Assembly (NCBI GenBank): GCA_013151035.1
Contig: JAADJB010000042.1
Span: 1-64,000, forward strand
Length of the DNA: 64,000 nt
Direction of reading: 5' to 3'
Source of the DNA: Gammaproteobacteria bacterium
Lineage (GTDB): Bacteria > Pseudomonadota > Gammaproteobacteria > JAADJB01
In this document: one piece after another, positions 9,787-18,000 of the stretch
Numbering within the stretch: the first letter of the stretch is position 1
How the letters are laid out: each line of letters starts with the position of its first letter
Notes under the pieces: generated by a model
Told to the model about the DNA's origin: nothing
Seen by the model: only the letters and a program-made list of their open reading frames with translations
The model's database searches: none
Made by a program: the position numbers and the translations under genes

Positions 9787-11820
9787 CTAAAAACGTTCAA
9801 ATTTCGACTCATCAATAGAACTCCCGTCAGCCATGGCGACTGCCGTCACTGAAGCAGAAGATTCAGATACCTCGGAGGAAGAGACTGCGGCACGAACACC
9901 CTTTGACACGCCATCCATTGCCAGACGGAAAAAGCCAACCACCTGCTGTAGATTCGCTGATTGTGCCTGCATCTCCTCAGCCGTGGCGGCCAGTTGCTCG
10001 GAACCCGCTGCATTCTGCTGGGTAACTTTGTCAAGCTGTTGCATGGCACTATTAATCTGCCCGACACCACTGGACTGCTCCTCCGATGCCGCCGTTATCT
10101 CCTGCACTAACTCGGCTGTGCGAGTAATATCAGGCACCATCTTGTCCAGCAAGGTACCCGCCTTTTCTGCCACCTTCACGCTATCACCGGTCAGTGTACT
10201 GATCTCTGAAGCGGCAACCTGACTACGTTCCGCCAGTTTCCTCACCTCAGCGGCAACCACGGCAAAGCCCTTGCCATGTTCACCGGCTCGTGCCGCCTCA
10301 ATCGCTGCATTAAGCGCCAGCATATTGGTCTGGTAGGCAATATCCTCGATAATAGATATCTTCTCAGCGATCTGTGTCATTGCCCGAACAGTCCCGGCAA
10401 CCGCCTCACCTCCTTCAGTTGCTGCCGTTGCCGAGTCACTGGCAATCTTGTCTGTGGTCTGAGCATTTTCACTATTTTGACTAATGGATGCCCCCATCTG
10501 CTCAACCGAGGCACTGGTCTGTTCAACACTGGCGGCTTGCTCACTGGCGGCCTCACTCAATGAACTAGCGGTATCACTGACCTGTGCCGCAGCAGAGGAG
10601 ATCTGATTCGAGTTACCCTGAATCTGCTCAACCACCTCGATCAATTTCTGCTGCATATTAATCATCGATGCATAGACACCCACCCGTTTTTTATCCTCGA
10701 CATTACTCAAATCTGTAGAGAGATCACCCGCCGCAATAGCCTCGGCAAGCTCCCGAACCTCTACCGGATCTGCGCCCAACTGCTTCATTAAATTACGCAC
10801 CAGATAAATTGAAATACCCACACTCAACAAGGCCGCAATAAGAGTAAATAAAACCTGCGAAAACTTAACGGAGTCACTGGTTTCAAGCAATTGATCACTA
10901 TCACCCTGCATCAGTGCTTCCTGCGATGTCTTCATTGTCTTTAAATACGACAGAATGTTACTGGCCCTGGGAGCCGCCTTGGTACCCAGCCAGTAATTTG
11001 CCTTATTCCAATCTTTGCCCTCTCTTAAGCGAAACATATCCGCTGGCAGACTAGAAAAAGCCTCTCTTGATACCAGTAGTGTCTGCCATTGCTTAAGCTG
11101 ACTAGCAGTTAACAGATTCTGTTCCTTACTAATCTTGGCAACACTGTTGGTATTCACTTCCCATTTAGCTAAAAATTTATCACGAAACCCACTATCCCCG
11201 GAGAGCAGAAAGGCTCGGATATTGGCCAGACCCAAGGCAAATGAACCGCGTGTATCCGCCAGATCCTTGAGCAGTTTTTTACGCGCCGGGGTCGCTGCAA
11301 GCGTTGCCTCCTCATTAATAATGGCAGTAATACTCTTCAATATTTTCCCAGCCACTGGTGCTGCCTGGGTAAGCAACATGTGAATGGAGGGGATATTCTC
11401 AGAGCGCTGAGCAATACCTTCTATCTCTGACTGCGCCTTACGGAATGCCGATAACTCCTGCTTTATTCCCTGCAACGCCTCAACATTCGATGGATCTGTC
11501 CAGTTTTTTGAATAGGTGGTGAAGGTGGCAAGTGATGTATCTATCTCCTGCCATGCCTGTTTTCTTTTTGAGGCAAATAAATCAGCCTTTTTGGGATCAC
11601 TGCCTAATATCATATAGCCACGCAATGCCGCTAAAGAGGAATTAATACCATTAAGCATATCCCGTCCTGCCAGCAGGGTAGGATAGCGTATATCGGTCAG
11701 TCGACTTTGAACGTCACCCAACTCATTAATTTTTAAACGCCCGGCAAAGGTATTAATAACCATCAAAACAATAATGATTGCGAAACCCGAACCTATTTTC
11801 ATGCCTACCGTTAATTTCAT
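9787..11820 (-). CDS. Methyl-accepting chemotaxis protein with long all-helical periplasmic sensor
   Basis: A receptor of 677 residues: TM1 near 8-25, a roughly 300-residue helical periplasmic domain without clear sequence match (probably HBM/4HB-like, with [18 protein letters not shown] as a typical first-helix pattern), TM2 near 320-340, HAMP ([20 protein letters not shown]) and a signalling hairpin with the classical tip. It ends in ESKFERF with a KFERF pentapeptide. The start is the ATG at 11820, six bases after GAGGG; the ATG two codons upstream abuts the site. The ligand cannot be inferred from sequence. Its cytoplasmic module is almost the same as in the 7287-9200 receptor. Confidence 0.92.
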   Translation of the reverse strand: MKLTVGMKIGSGFAIIIVLMVINTFAGRLKINELGDVQSRLTDIRYPTLLAGRDMLNGINSSLAALRGYMILGSDPKKADLFASKRKQAWQEIDTSLATFTTYSKNWTDPSNVEALQGIKQELSAFRKAQSEIEGIAQRSENIPSIHMLLTQAAPVAGKILKSITAIINEEATLAATPARKKLLKDLADTRGSFALGLANIRAFLLSGDSGFRDKFLAKWEVNTNSVAKISKEQNLLTASQLKQWQTLLVSREAFSSLPADMFRLREGKDWNKANYWLGTKAAPRASNILSYLKTMKTSQEALMQGDSDQLLETSDSVKFSQVLFTLIAALLSVGISIYLVRNLMKQLGADPVEVRELAEAIAAGDLSTDLSNVEDKKRVGVYASMINMQQKLIEVVEQIQGNSNQISSAAAQVSDTASSLSEAASEQAASVEQTSASVEQMGASISQNSENAQTTDKIASDSATAATEGGEAVAGTVRAMTQIAEKISIIEDIAYQTNMLALNAAIEAARAGEHGKGFAVVAAEVRKLAERSQVAASEISTLTGDSVKVAEKAGTLLDKMVPDITRTAELVQEITAASEEQSSGVGQINSAMQQLDKVTQQNAAGSEQLAATAEEMQAQSANLQQVVGFFRLAMDGVSKGVRAAVSSSEVSESSASVTAVAMADGSSIDESKFERF

Positions 11821-11863
11821 GCCCATCCCTCACTATAACAACTTAAATTGACGTTAATATCGA

Positions 11864-12385
11864 TCACCCTTCTTCTCTTTGCATACTGCCCACCATTGAA
11901 AGCTCATCAATCGATAGAATATTTTCAATATCCAGTAAGATAAGAAAATGCCCATCGACCTTTGCCATACCACTAATAAAATTTGTTTGAATCTGGTTCC
12001 CGAGTGCTGGTGGTGGCTCAATCTCACTAGGATGAATATCCAGCACCTCATTAACCATATCAACGGTGACACCAATCTCAATCATCAGGTCATCATTCTT
12101 CACCTCAAGTATGATGATACTGGTACGCTTGGTATGTTCTGTCACCGCACCTGAAAAACGCTGACTCAGGTCAATAACCGGCACCACACTACCCCGCAGA
12201 TTAATAACCCCAGAGATAAAATCAGGGGTCATTGGCACCTCGGTGAGATCACCGTACTCGATAATCTCCTTGATATTGAGTATATCCAGACCATAGGCCT
12301 TACTACTGAGCATAAAGGTAAGATATTGCTCAGCCTCATCCGATTGCGTATCAACACTATTGACGCTATTGACTGCCTGTTGCAT
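11864..12385 (-). CDS. cheW: Chemotaxis coupling protein CheW (copy 2)
   Basis: 173-residue CheW-domain protein with YLTFMLSSKAYGLDILNIKEI, PDFISGVINLRGSVVPVIDLS and GVTVDMVNEVLDIHPSEI. GAGGGAGA precedes the ATG. It is paralogous to the CheW at 9271-9771, and two coupling proteins in one operon are common where several receptors share one CheA. It is separated from cheA by 114 bp containing a hairpin, so it may be expressed at a different level. Confidence 0.94.
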   Translation of the reverse strand: MQQAVNSVNSVDTQSDEAEQYLTFMLSSKAYGLDILNIKEIIEYGDLTEVPMTPDFISGVINLRGSVVPVIDLSQRFSGAVTEHTKRTSIIILEVKNDDLMIEIGVTVDMVNEVLDIHPSEIEPPPALGNQIQTNFISGMAKVDGHFLILLDIENILSIDELSMVGSMQREEG

Positions 12386-12457
12386 CGTACTCTCCCTCTG
12401 TTACCTGCACAGCCAGCAAAAAAACCGACTGACCTTATAAAAAACATTCATCATTGC

Positions 12458-12489
12458 TTCATCATTCCCGCGCAAGCGGGAATGATGAA
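12458..12489. repeat. ATCATTCCCGC...GCGGGAATGAT hairpin between cheA and cheW
   Basis: Inverted repeat with 14-bp arms around GCAA. On the minus strand it is followed after a short gap by a T-run (TTTTTT near 12438), so it could attenuate transcription between cheA and cheW. It shares its core with the dRS3-like repeat at 1868-1890. Confidence 0.7.
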
Positions 12490-12499
12490 TATTTTTGGC

Positions 12500-14695
12500 T
12501 CAATGTATCGCCTTGGCAACACCTGATTGCTTCTGCCCAGAGCTAACAACTCGATTGACCATCTCCGGGATATCAATAATCATTGCCACCTCGCCACTAC
12601 CAAGAATAGTCGCGCCGCTGATTCCTTTTAGATGCTGAAAGACCTTACCCAGGGGTTTAATAACCGTTTGATGTTCACCCAACAACTCATCCACAACAAA
12701 GCCCGCCTTTTTGCCCGCAAACTGCACCACGACAATATTGTCACGATGTTTCTCATCAATCACACGATTCGAACCAAACAGTTCACTCAGGTGCATAAAG
12801 GGCAGGATCTCGCCACGTAAATTGACATAGTTGGCTTGTTCATCCCCGCCGCGTAACGACTCATTGAGTTCAATACACTCATCAACCATATCCAATGGCA
12901 CAATATACTGGGCATCACCCACGCGAACCTGAAAGCCATCAATAATAGCCAGCGTCAGAGGCAATCGAATAGAGATCGTTGTGCCTTTACCCTCTTCACT
13001 CTCAATCTCAATATGTCCCCGCAGAGACTCAATATTTCTGCGCACCACATCCATGCCAACACCACGCCCGGAAAGGTTACTCACCTGATCAGCGGTTGAA
13101 AATCCTGCTTCAAAGATCAGTCGAAAAACTTCCTGATCACTGAGTTGCTGATTTTCTTGAATCAGGCCTTTTTCCAACGCCTTACTGATAATTTTGTCTT
13201 TAGCCAGACCACCGCCATCATCCTTGATCTGTATGACAATACTGCCCGAATCATGGAAGGCATCCAGACTCACTGTCCCTTTAACCGGTTTCCCTGTCCC
13301 AACCCTCTGTTCAGGGGATTCGATACCATGATCAATCGCATTTCGCACCAGGTGCATCAGGGGATCACCAATCTTCTCAATCAATGTCTTGTCGAGTTCG
13401 GTCTCAGCCCCATTGATCTTGAGATCAATATCCTTGCCGGTATCACGACTAACCTCACGCACGACGCGTTTATAACGATTAAAGGTCTCACCAATCTGCA
13501 CCATACGTAACCCGAGAGCAGTATCACGCACCTCTTCGACCAGACGTAATAGATTCTCCATTGCCTCATTGAGATCAGCATCACCCAGCCTGCGTGCATT
13601 AAGCTCGGAGTTAGCAGAACCGATAACCAGCTCACCCACCAGATCAACCAGATTCTCTAGTTTCAGCGCATTAACCCGAATAGTCTGCTGCGTGTTAACC
13701 CGTTGCTGTTTAAGTTCACCTTGTTTCTTGAGTGCGGCATCAACCACCTCCTGTTCCACGACATGCTGTTCAACAGCAACCTTGCCTAGTGGCGGTACCT
13801 TTTGATTACTATCAGCGGTAACCTTATCCGCAAGATGATCCTGATAATTAAGCACATCATCCTTCTCATTTGAGGTGATGGCACCACAGGCAACAAGGAT
13901 ATCACCGATACGCATATCCTCTTCATCCAGCTCCTCAATCATCCTGATGTAAGAATCAATCTGACTATGGGGCGGCAGAATACTAATCTTGCAATCATCC
14001 TGAACGAACTCAAAGACCTCTTCTATGGTGTCTTTATCGGTATCAGGGGCAATCAGTTCAATTTCAAAACCGAGATAACAGTTCTCTGGATCAAAATCAC
14101 GCCATCGAGGCAAGGCATCATCAATAAGACGGATATTATTAATATCACCAATATTGCTGAGATAACCGATAAACGAGGCGGGATCCATACCGTTACGCAG
14201 GGCATTAGGGCCAAAGCGAAGAGAGATGAACCAGTTTTCATTATCAACACATTCAACGCTATTCTTACTCTCTGCTGCTGTCTGAGTAGTCGCTGGAACG
14301 CCTAGATAGGCATTCAATTTATCGACCAGTTCTGCGTCGACCAGCTTTAACTCATCACTCATCCCGTCAGCATCACTCAATCCATTTTCAACCAGATTAT
14401 TAAGATGATCACGACTTAACAAAAAGAGTGAGACCATATCGTCATCAACACTGAGCACACCTTCTCGAACCTTGCCCAGAACGCTCTCAACAATATGAGT
14501 AAAATCGACAATACTGTCTAGCCCAAAGAGACCGGCAGCTCCTTTGATGGTATGAAAGGTACGAAAAAGATCATTAATGCCTTCCAGCGTATCGGCCTCA
14601 TTATCCAGGTCATCCAGATTAAGTAGTGCCTGTTCAGCAACACCGAGAAGATCCTCTGCCTCATCGGCAAAGATTTGCAAACTATCATCACTCAT
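12500..14695 (-). CDS. cheA: Chemotaxis histidine kinase CheA
   Basis: Central kinase of the array; it autophosphorylates and passes phosphate to CheY and CheB. The 731-residue product begins with an HPt domain (H48 in FRTFHTIKGAAG), followed by a less conserved linker/response-regulator-binding region (about 150-320), the dimerisation domain (about 335-400), the HATPase domain with HLVRNAIDHGIE, DDGGGL and GRGVGMDVVR, and a C-terminal CheW-like domain. Its ATG overlaps the STAS gene stop (ATGA). The order cheY-STAS-cheA is compact and translationally coupled. Confidence 0.96.
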   Translation of the reverse strand: MSDDSLQIFADEAEDLLGVAEQALLNLDDLDNEADTLEGINDLFRTFHTIKGAAGLFGLDSIVDFTHIVESVLGKVREGVLSVDDDMVSLFLLSRDHLNNLVENGLSDADGMSDELKLVDAELVDKLNAYLGVPATTQTAAESKNSVECVDNENWFISLRFGPNALRNGMDPASFIGYLSNIGDINNIRLIDDALPRWRDFDPENCYLGFEIELIAPDTDKDTIEEVFEFVQDDCKISILPPHSQIDSYIRMIEELDEEDMRIGDILVACGAITSNEKDDVLNYQDHLADKVTADSNQKVPPLGKVAVEQHVVEQEVVDAALKKQGELKQQRVNTQQTIRVNALKLENLVDLVGELVIGSANSELNARRLGDADLNEAMENLLRLVEEVRDTALGLRMVQIGETFNRYKRVVREVSRDTGKDIDLKINGAETELDKTLIEKIGDPLMHLVRNAIDHGIESPEQRVGTGKPVKGTVSLDAFHDSGSIVIQIKDDGGGLAKDKIISKALEKGLIQENQQLSDQEVFRLIFEAGFSTADQVSNLSGRGVGMDVVRRNIESLRGHIEIESEEGKGTTISIRLPLTLAIIDGFQVRVGDAQYIVPLDMVDECIELNESLRGGDEQANYVNLRGEILPFMHLSELFGSNRVIDEKHRDNIVVVQFAGKKAGFVVDELLGEHQTVIKPLGKVFQHLKGISGATILGSGEVAMIIDIPEMVNRVVSSGQKQSGVAKAIH

Positions 14696-15012
14696 GCCGC
14701 ATCCCCTATGTTGAAGCGATCACTAACCCCGTAGTCATTCATCAGCTTGCTAACCACCGCACTCATGCCCGTTAGTTTCAGCTCCTTCTTCTTACGCATC
14801 AATTCATCTCTAAGTGCCAGCAATAACTGAATACCTGCTGAATCAATCTCCTCGACATCACCCAGATGGAGTTCAAAGCGGTCACAACCAGCAATCTCTT
14901 CGGTAAGTGCCTGCTTAAGGGAATCAATAACATAGATCGTCAATTCTTCATTAATAGCTAACTTACATAAACCTTTGACTTCATTGTCACCATGCTCTCG
15001 TTTAAGTGCCAT
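14692..15012 (-). CDS. STAS-domain protein (anti-sigma-factor-antagonist-like)
   Basis: A 106-residue single STAS domain. The conserved loop EIDSAGIQLLLALRDEL contains the serine that partner-switching kinases phosphorylate in SpoIIAA-like proteins. AAGGAG precedes the ATG. It is encoded between cheY and cheA, a position in which STAS proteins occur in some accessory chemotaxis clusters. No anti-sigma kinase or PP2C phosphatase is nearby, so its partner may be CheA or an off-locus kinase. The function is not established here. Confidence 0.88.
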   Translation of the reverse strand: MALKREHGDNEVKGLCKLAINEELTIYVIDSLKQALTEEIAGCDRFELHLGDVEEIDSAGIQLLLALRDELMRKKKELKLTGMSAVVSKLMNDYGVSDRFNIGDAA

Positions 15013-15052
15013 GACGATCTCCTTGAATTTTTAATGATTTTTACTACGACGA

Positions 15053-15421
15053 TTACTGACCAATCAGTTTTGCTACCACATCAAGCAACTTAGGCGGCTG
15101 AAAGGGCTTTATGATCCATGCCTTGGCTCCTGCTGCCTTGCCTTCCTGCATCTTCGATTCCTCTGCCTCAGTGGTCAACATGCAGACTGGAGTAAATTTA
15201 TAGGCGGGTAGTTTTTTCAATTCCTTAACAAAGGTAATCCCGTCCATATTGGGCATATTGACATCACTAATGATCAAGTGAATCTTCTGACCTGTCATTT
15301 TTGACAACGCATCCTTTCCATCACAGGCATCCATCACCGTGTAACCTGCGCCCTTGAGTGCGATACCGACCACACTGCGAACAGAGCTTGAATCATCAAC
15401 AATTAATATGGTTTTTGACAT
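15053..15421 (-). CDS. cheY: Chemotaxis response regulator CheY
   Basis: Stand-alone 122-residue receiver domain. The acidic pocket is DD (9-10), the phosphoacceptor D53 in LIISDVNMPNMDG, the switch residue T in MLTTEAEE and the lysine in AWIIKPFQPP. It is the output of the operon's CheA and presumably acts on the flagellar motor or another effector. No CheZ, CheC or CheX phosphatase is encoded in the operon, so dephosphorylation must be intrinsic or supplied from elsewhere. Confidence 0.95.
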   Translation of the reverse strand: MSKTILIVDDSSSVRSVVGIALKGAGYTVMDACDGKDALSKMTGQKIHLIISDVNMPNMDGITFVKELKKLPAYKFTPVCMLTTEAEESKMQEGKAAGAKAWIIKPFQPPKLLDVVAKLIGQ

Positions 15422-15435
15422 ACTTCTAATATCCT

Positions 15436-16563
15436 CTAAAAAAAGACAACATCCCCTTCATCAGATGCTTGGGAATCCATGCCAACATCGGTACCGGTTA
15501 ATTTCCTATGCGCCTCACGCTCACTGGTAGTGGTATATTCCCCTGCTATTTTGCTCAGGAAAACATCAATATCAAGGTTCTCATGATCTTCAATCAACCC
15601 CGAGAGCTCGGTCATATTATTCTGAACATGACCAAGAATTTGTGAGACCCGATCCTGAAATTGCATAGACACCAGGGCATTTTCAATCTCCAGGGTAATA
15701 TTCGACGAGAATTGTGCAAGATGCTCAGCACCTTCATCACGTTCTTTGCGGGTATCTTCATGCTGGCTGATCACTGTCTGAATACTTTCATCGGCCGCCC
15801 TAATGAGTCCGCCCTCAAGCTCACTATCCGCTGTAAACTTGTGTGACATACGGTTAAACTGATTGTTAACCTCAGTGACACTGGTAATAATATTGCTCGC
15901 AATATCTCCAGAGCGATTAGCAAGATTTCGCACCTCATCGGCAACCACGGCAAAACCACGCCCCGATTCCCCGGCACGCGCAGCCTCTATCGCGGCATTG
16001 AGTGCCAACAGGTTAGTCTGCTCAGCAATAGAACCCACATCACGAGCCATAGTCTCCAGCTTGTCTGTAAATGTAGTGAGCTCAGTAATCTCCTGTTGTG
16101 ATGCCTTCCTCATATCGACCAGTTTGATTAAGGTGGTGGAGACACTATCCAGCTTGTTTTTTATCTCGGCAAGCGAGAGCTCATCATGCCCGGCACCCCC
16201 ACCCACGATGGATTGCAGATCGCCGACAATGCCCGAAAAGCGTTGTGCCAGTTCATTAATTTCTGAGGTGGAAATCTGGATACAGTCATCAATTTGATGA
16301 GCCCAGATAGGCATATTACTATCGCCAATTGTTTTTAAAGAATGGATTGAGCATTGATGCCCTTGTCGTTCGAGATCCAGCTCGGAAAGCTGATTTTTGA
16401 TTTGAATATTTTCTTGATTGAGGTCTGTATAAGCTCTATTTTTGGCATAACCGAGTGCAACCTCAGCAACAATTAACACAAAGGCAACGACGATAGCCAT
16501 TAGTGCGTCATTAACAAACACCACCAACACGAGTGCAGCCAACCCCGCGACCCCTGCGGGCAC
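15436..16563 (-). CDS. Methyl-accepting chemotaxis protein lacking a periplasmic domain
   Basis: First gene of the chemotaxis operon. Two hydrophobic stretches close together (about 3-37) form a membrane anchor without a sensor loop; the rest is cytoplasmic, with the tip [21 protein letters not shown] and [12 protein letters not shown]. The C-terminal half after the tip is unusually short and includes [15 protein letters not shown], as seen in non-canonical MCPs. It lacks the KFERF tail of its operon partners and ends in EGDVVFF. The listed GTG start has no good ribosome-binding site; coding potential runs upstream (LDNIAWYKK) to a CTG at 16590, which is seven bases after AGGAG, so the true start may be non-ATG. 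Confidence 0.85.
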   Translation of the reverse strand: MPAGVAGLAALVLVVFVNDALMAIVVAFVLIVAEVALGYAKNRAYTDLNQENIQIKNQLSELDLERQGHQCSIHSLKTIGDSNMPIWAHQIDDCIQISTSEINELAQRFSGIVGDLQSIVGGGAGHDELSLAEIKNKLDSVSTTLIKLVDMRKASQQEITELTTFTDKLETMARDVGSIAEQTNLLALNAAIEAARAGESGRGFAVVADEVRNLANRSGDIASNIITSVTEVNNQFNRMSHKFTADSELEGGLIRAADESIQTVISQHEDTRKERDEGAEHLAQFSSNITLEIENALVSMQFQDRVSQILGHVQNNMTELSGLIEDHENLDIDVFLSKIAGEYTTTSEREAHRKLTGTDVGMDSQASDEGDVVFF

Positions 16564-16624
16564 CTTCTTATACCAGGCAATATTATCCAGATCTATTCTC
16601 CTAAACCCTGTTAAAACACAGTTC

Positions 16625-16662
16625 CCTTACGACAAGGAATAATTCCTTAGTAGTCAAGTAAG
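16625..16662. promoter_or_regulatory. Inverted-repeat structure upstream of the chemotaxis operon
   Basis: A perfect 15-bp palindrome AAGGAATAATTCCTT (16634-16648) is nested between CTTAC (16625-16629) and GTAAG (16658-16662), with outer CTAAACC (16601) and GGTTTAG (16662-16668). It lies between the first chemotaxis gene and the MITE, in the only place where the operon's promoter or leader can be. It could be an operator or a leader hairpin; I see no clear sigma-28 or sigma-54 consensus. Confidence 0.45.
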
Positions 16663-16722
16663 GTTTAGAGAATAAAATGACTTATGTCAAAAGTCCAGCG
16701 AAATAATCGCTTTGTCTGCTTT

Positions 16723-16880
16723 GAGACCTTTGCATGATACAGACGCAAAAGAAAAATGAGCTGAAATTTTACTGATTGAGGCAGGAAACGCAGTTAATAG
16801 CGAGCTATTGACAAGTTTTCTAACGAAAAGCAGTGAGATTTCAGTCATTTTTACTCGTGATTGTATCGTGCAAAGGTCTC
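16723..16880. mobile_element. MITE with 18-bp terminal inverted repeats (GAGACCTTTGCAYGATAC)
   Basis: The left end GAGACCTTTGCATGATAC (16723-16740) and the reverse complement of the right end (16863-16880) match at 17 of 18 bases, and homology between the arms continues inward for about 50 bp (AAAAATGA, CTGAAAT.TYACTG). The element is 158 bp with no ORF of its own. TTT flanks both ends and may be a 3-bp target duplication. The terminal sequence resembles ends of IS5-family elements (inference), so it is probably a non-autonomous derivative. Its right end forms the 3' end of the adjacent gene. Confidence 0.85.
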
Positions 16881-17657
16881 TTTATATTTGTTTTTTCTTC
16901 CTGCCACGCTAACAAGCCCCACCAGCCCCGAGGCAAATAACCACACAGCGGCAGGGACGGGGACAGGGGTAGCCGTTAATGAAAGCTCGAAATCACCTTC
17001 AGCCCAACTATAATCAATAGCAAAGGCATCGGCATCGGTGATTGCCTTAATCAGGAGATTGTAATTACCCGCAGAAAGAGAGCCTGTTATCCAGGGTGCC
17101 TCCGAGTCATCAATCAACTCACCACTAAAAATAGTATTCCCACTATCCCAGCTGTACAAATCATAATAAAAGCTGGCATCGCCTGATGCTTCCATCCACT
17201 CAGCACTAAACTCATAGGCATAAACACTATCAATACTAAAATCCAGATCAACCACGGCATCACTATAGGCATAGGCATCCTGATCAAGGGTTGCCGCATA
17301 AGCTGAGGCATAGGCATCAACATAACCGGAAATAGAGCTTGTGTTACCCACGGTAGTCACATCACCAATATCAACCCAGGCATCTGATTCGGCAAAGGCC
17401 GTCTCAACGCCGGCACCATCAACCATCGATGAGCCCTGATTATCTGTTGCCATTGACGGAAAATCGAAAAGATCCGCATTAGAGGCATAATCACTATAGG
17501 CAGCAGAGCCCAGCAGATTGTAGTCATCCGCGTAACCCGCCATATCAATATAGGAGTAGTTACTAAAAACAACAGCAGCCTGTAACTGCACGCTCGACAA
17601 GACAAGTATGGCACCCGCCAATACTACAGAAAGTTTTTCTACATTCAACATTCGCAC
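16851..17657 (-). CDS. VPxP-CTERM (PEP-CTERM-like) exported protein with MITE-derived tail
   Basis: Predicted exported, exosortase-sorted protein. It has a signal peptide (LSVVLAGAILVLSSVQLQA), an acidic Tyr/Asp/Ala-rich body with repeated DAYA/YADD patches, and a C-terminal sorting signal VPVPAAVWLFASGLVGLVSV followed by basic residues. The GTG at 17657 is chosen because it lies seven bases after AGGAG; the reading frame upstream is not signal-like. The final nine codons (ETFARYNHE) and the stop come from the MITE at 16723-16880, replacing the original basic tail end. A sigma-54-type promoter lies at 17698-17713. The molecular role is unknown; such proteins are often matrix or surface components. 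Confidence 0.85.
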   Translation of the reverse strand: MRMLNVEKLSVVLAGAILVLSSVQLQAAVVFSNYSYIDMAGYADDYNLLGSAAYSDYASNADLFDFPSMATDNQGSSMVDGAGVETAFAESDAWVDIGDVTTVGNTSSISGYVDAYASAYAATLDQDAYAYSDAVVDLDFSIDSVYAYEFSAEWMEASGDASFYYDLYSWDSGNTIFSGELIDDSEAPWITGSLSAGNYNLLIKAITDADAFAIDYSWAEGDFELSLTATPVPVPAAVWLFASGLVGLVSVAGRKNKYKETFARYNHE

Positions 17658-17697
17658 AACAAGACTCCTGATACATAAATATATAATTTCAAGTAAA

Positions 17698-17713
17698 TGC
17701 AATAACCCCGCCA
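17698..17713 (-). promoter_or_regulatory. Putative sigma-54 promoter of the VPxP-CTERM gene
   Basis: The minus strand reads TGGCGGGGTTATTGCA: TGGC at -24 and TTGCA at -12 with the exact GG/GC spacing of sigma-54 promoters. The predicted transcription start is about 12 bases further on, giving a leader of about 30 bases to the GTG at 17657. A similar element precedes the VPxP-CTERM gene at 59405. Sigma-54 control of PEP-CTERM genes through PrsK/PrsR is known in other bacteria; those regulators are not in this window. Confidence 0.65.
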
Positions 17714-17893
17714 ACTTATATAAGCGATTGAAACACAATAAAATTAGCCATAAAAAATTTATACAATGACAACAAGAGTGTAATAAAAACCAACAAAATA
17801 AGCGGCTTATACAATATATTTTACACTTTGCAATCCTGACCACATAGATCGACCCCTACTGATAAATATGTAGTTTTTAACTCAACTCATTTT

Positions 17894-17918
17894 AATGAGA
17901 ATGAGAATGATTTTCATT
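17894..17918 (+). promoter_or_regulatory. Fur box upstream of the TonB receptor operon
   Basis: Three tandem AATGA[GT] hexamers followed by an inverted ATTTTCATT: the best 19-mer, AATGAGAATGATTTTCATT (17900-17918), matches the Fur consensus GATAATGATAATCATTATC at most positions. It lies about 85 bp before the receptor ATG, where iron-loaded Fur would block transcription. The rest of the 343-bp gap (17658-18000) holds the divergent sigma-54 promoter and AT-rich sequence. Confidence 0.85.
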
Positions 17919-18000
17919 TACAAACTGTGTTGCTTCAGGCATAATGTCCCTCAATTAAAAACTAACCCTGTCTAAAAATCAGTTAATTGAGGTTATAACC

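Noticed and set aside
16723-16880. An intact IS5-family insertion sequence
   Set aside because: The element is 158 bp and has no transposase frame; only the ends resemble an IS, so it is called a MITE.
17658-17843. Long cysteine-rich N-terminal extension of the VPxP-CTERM protein
   Set aside because: The codons run through the sigma-54 promoter and precede a good ribosome site and a standard signal peptide.
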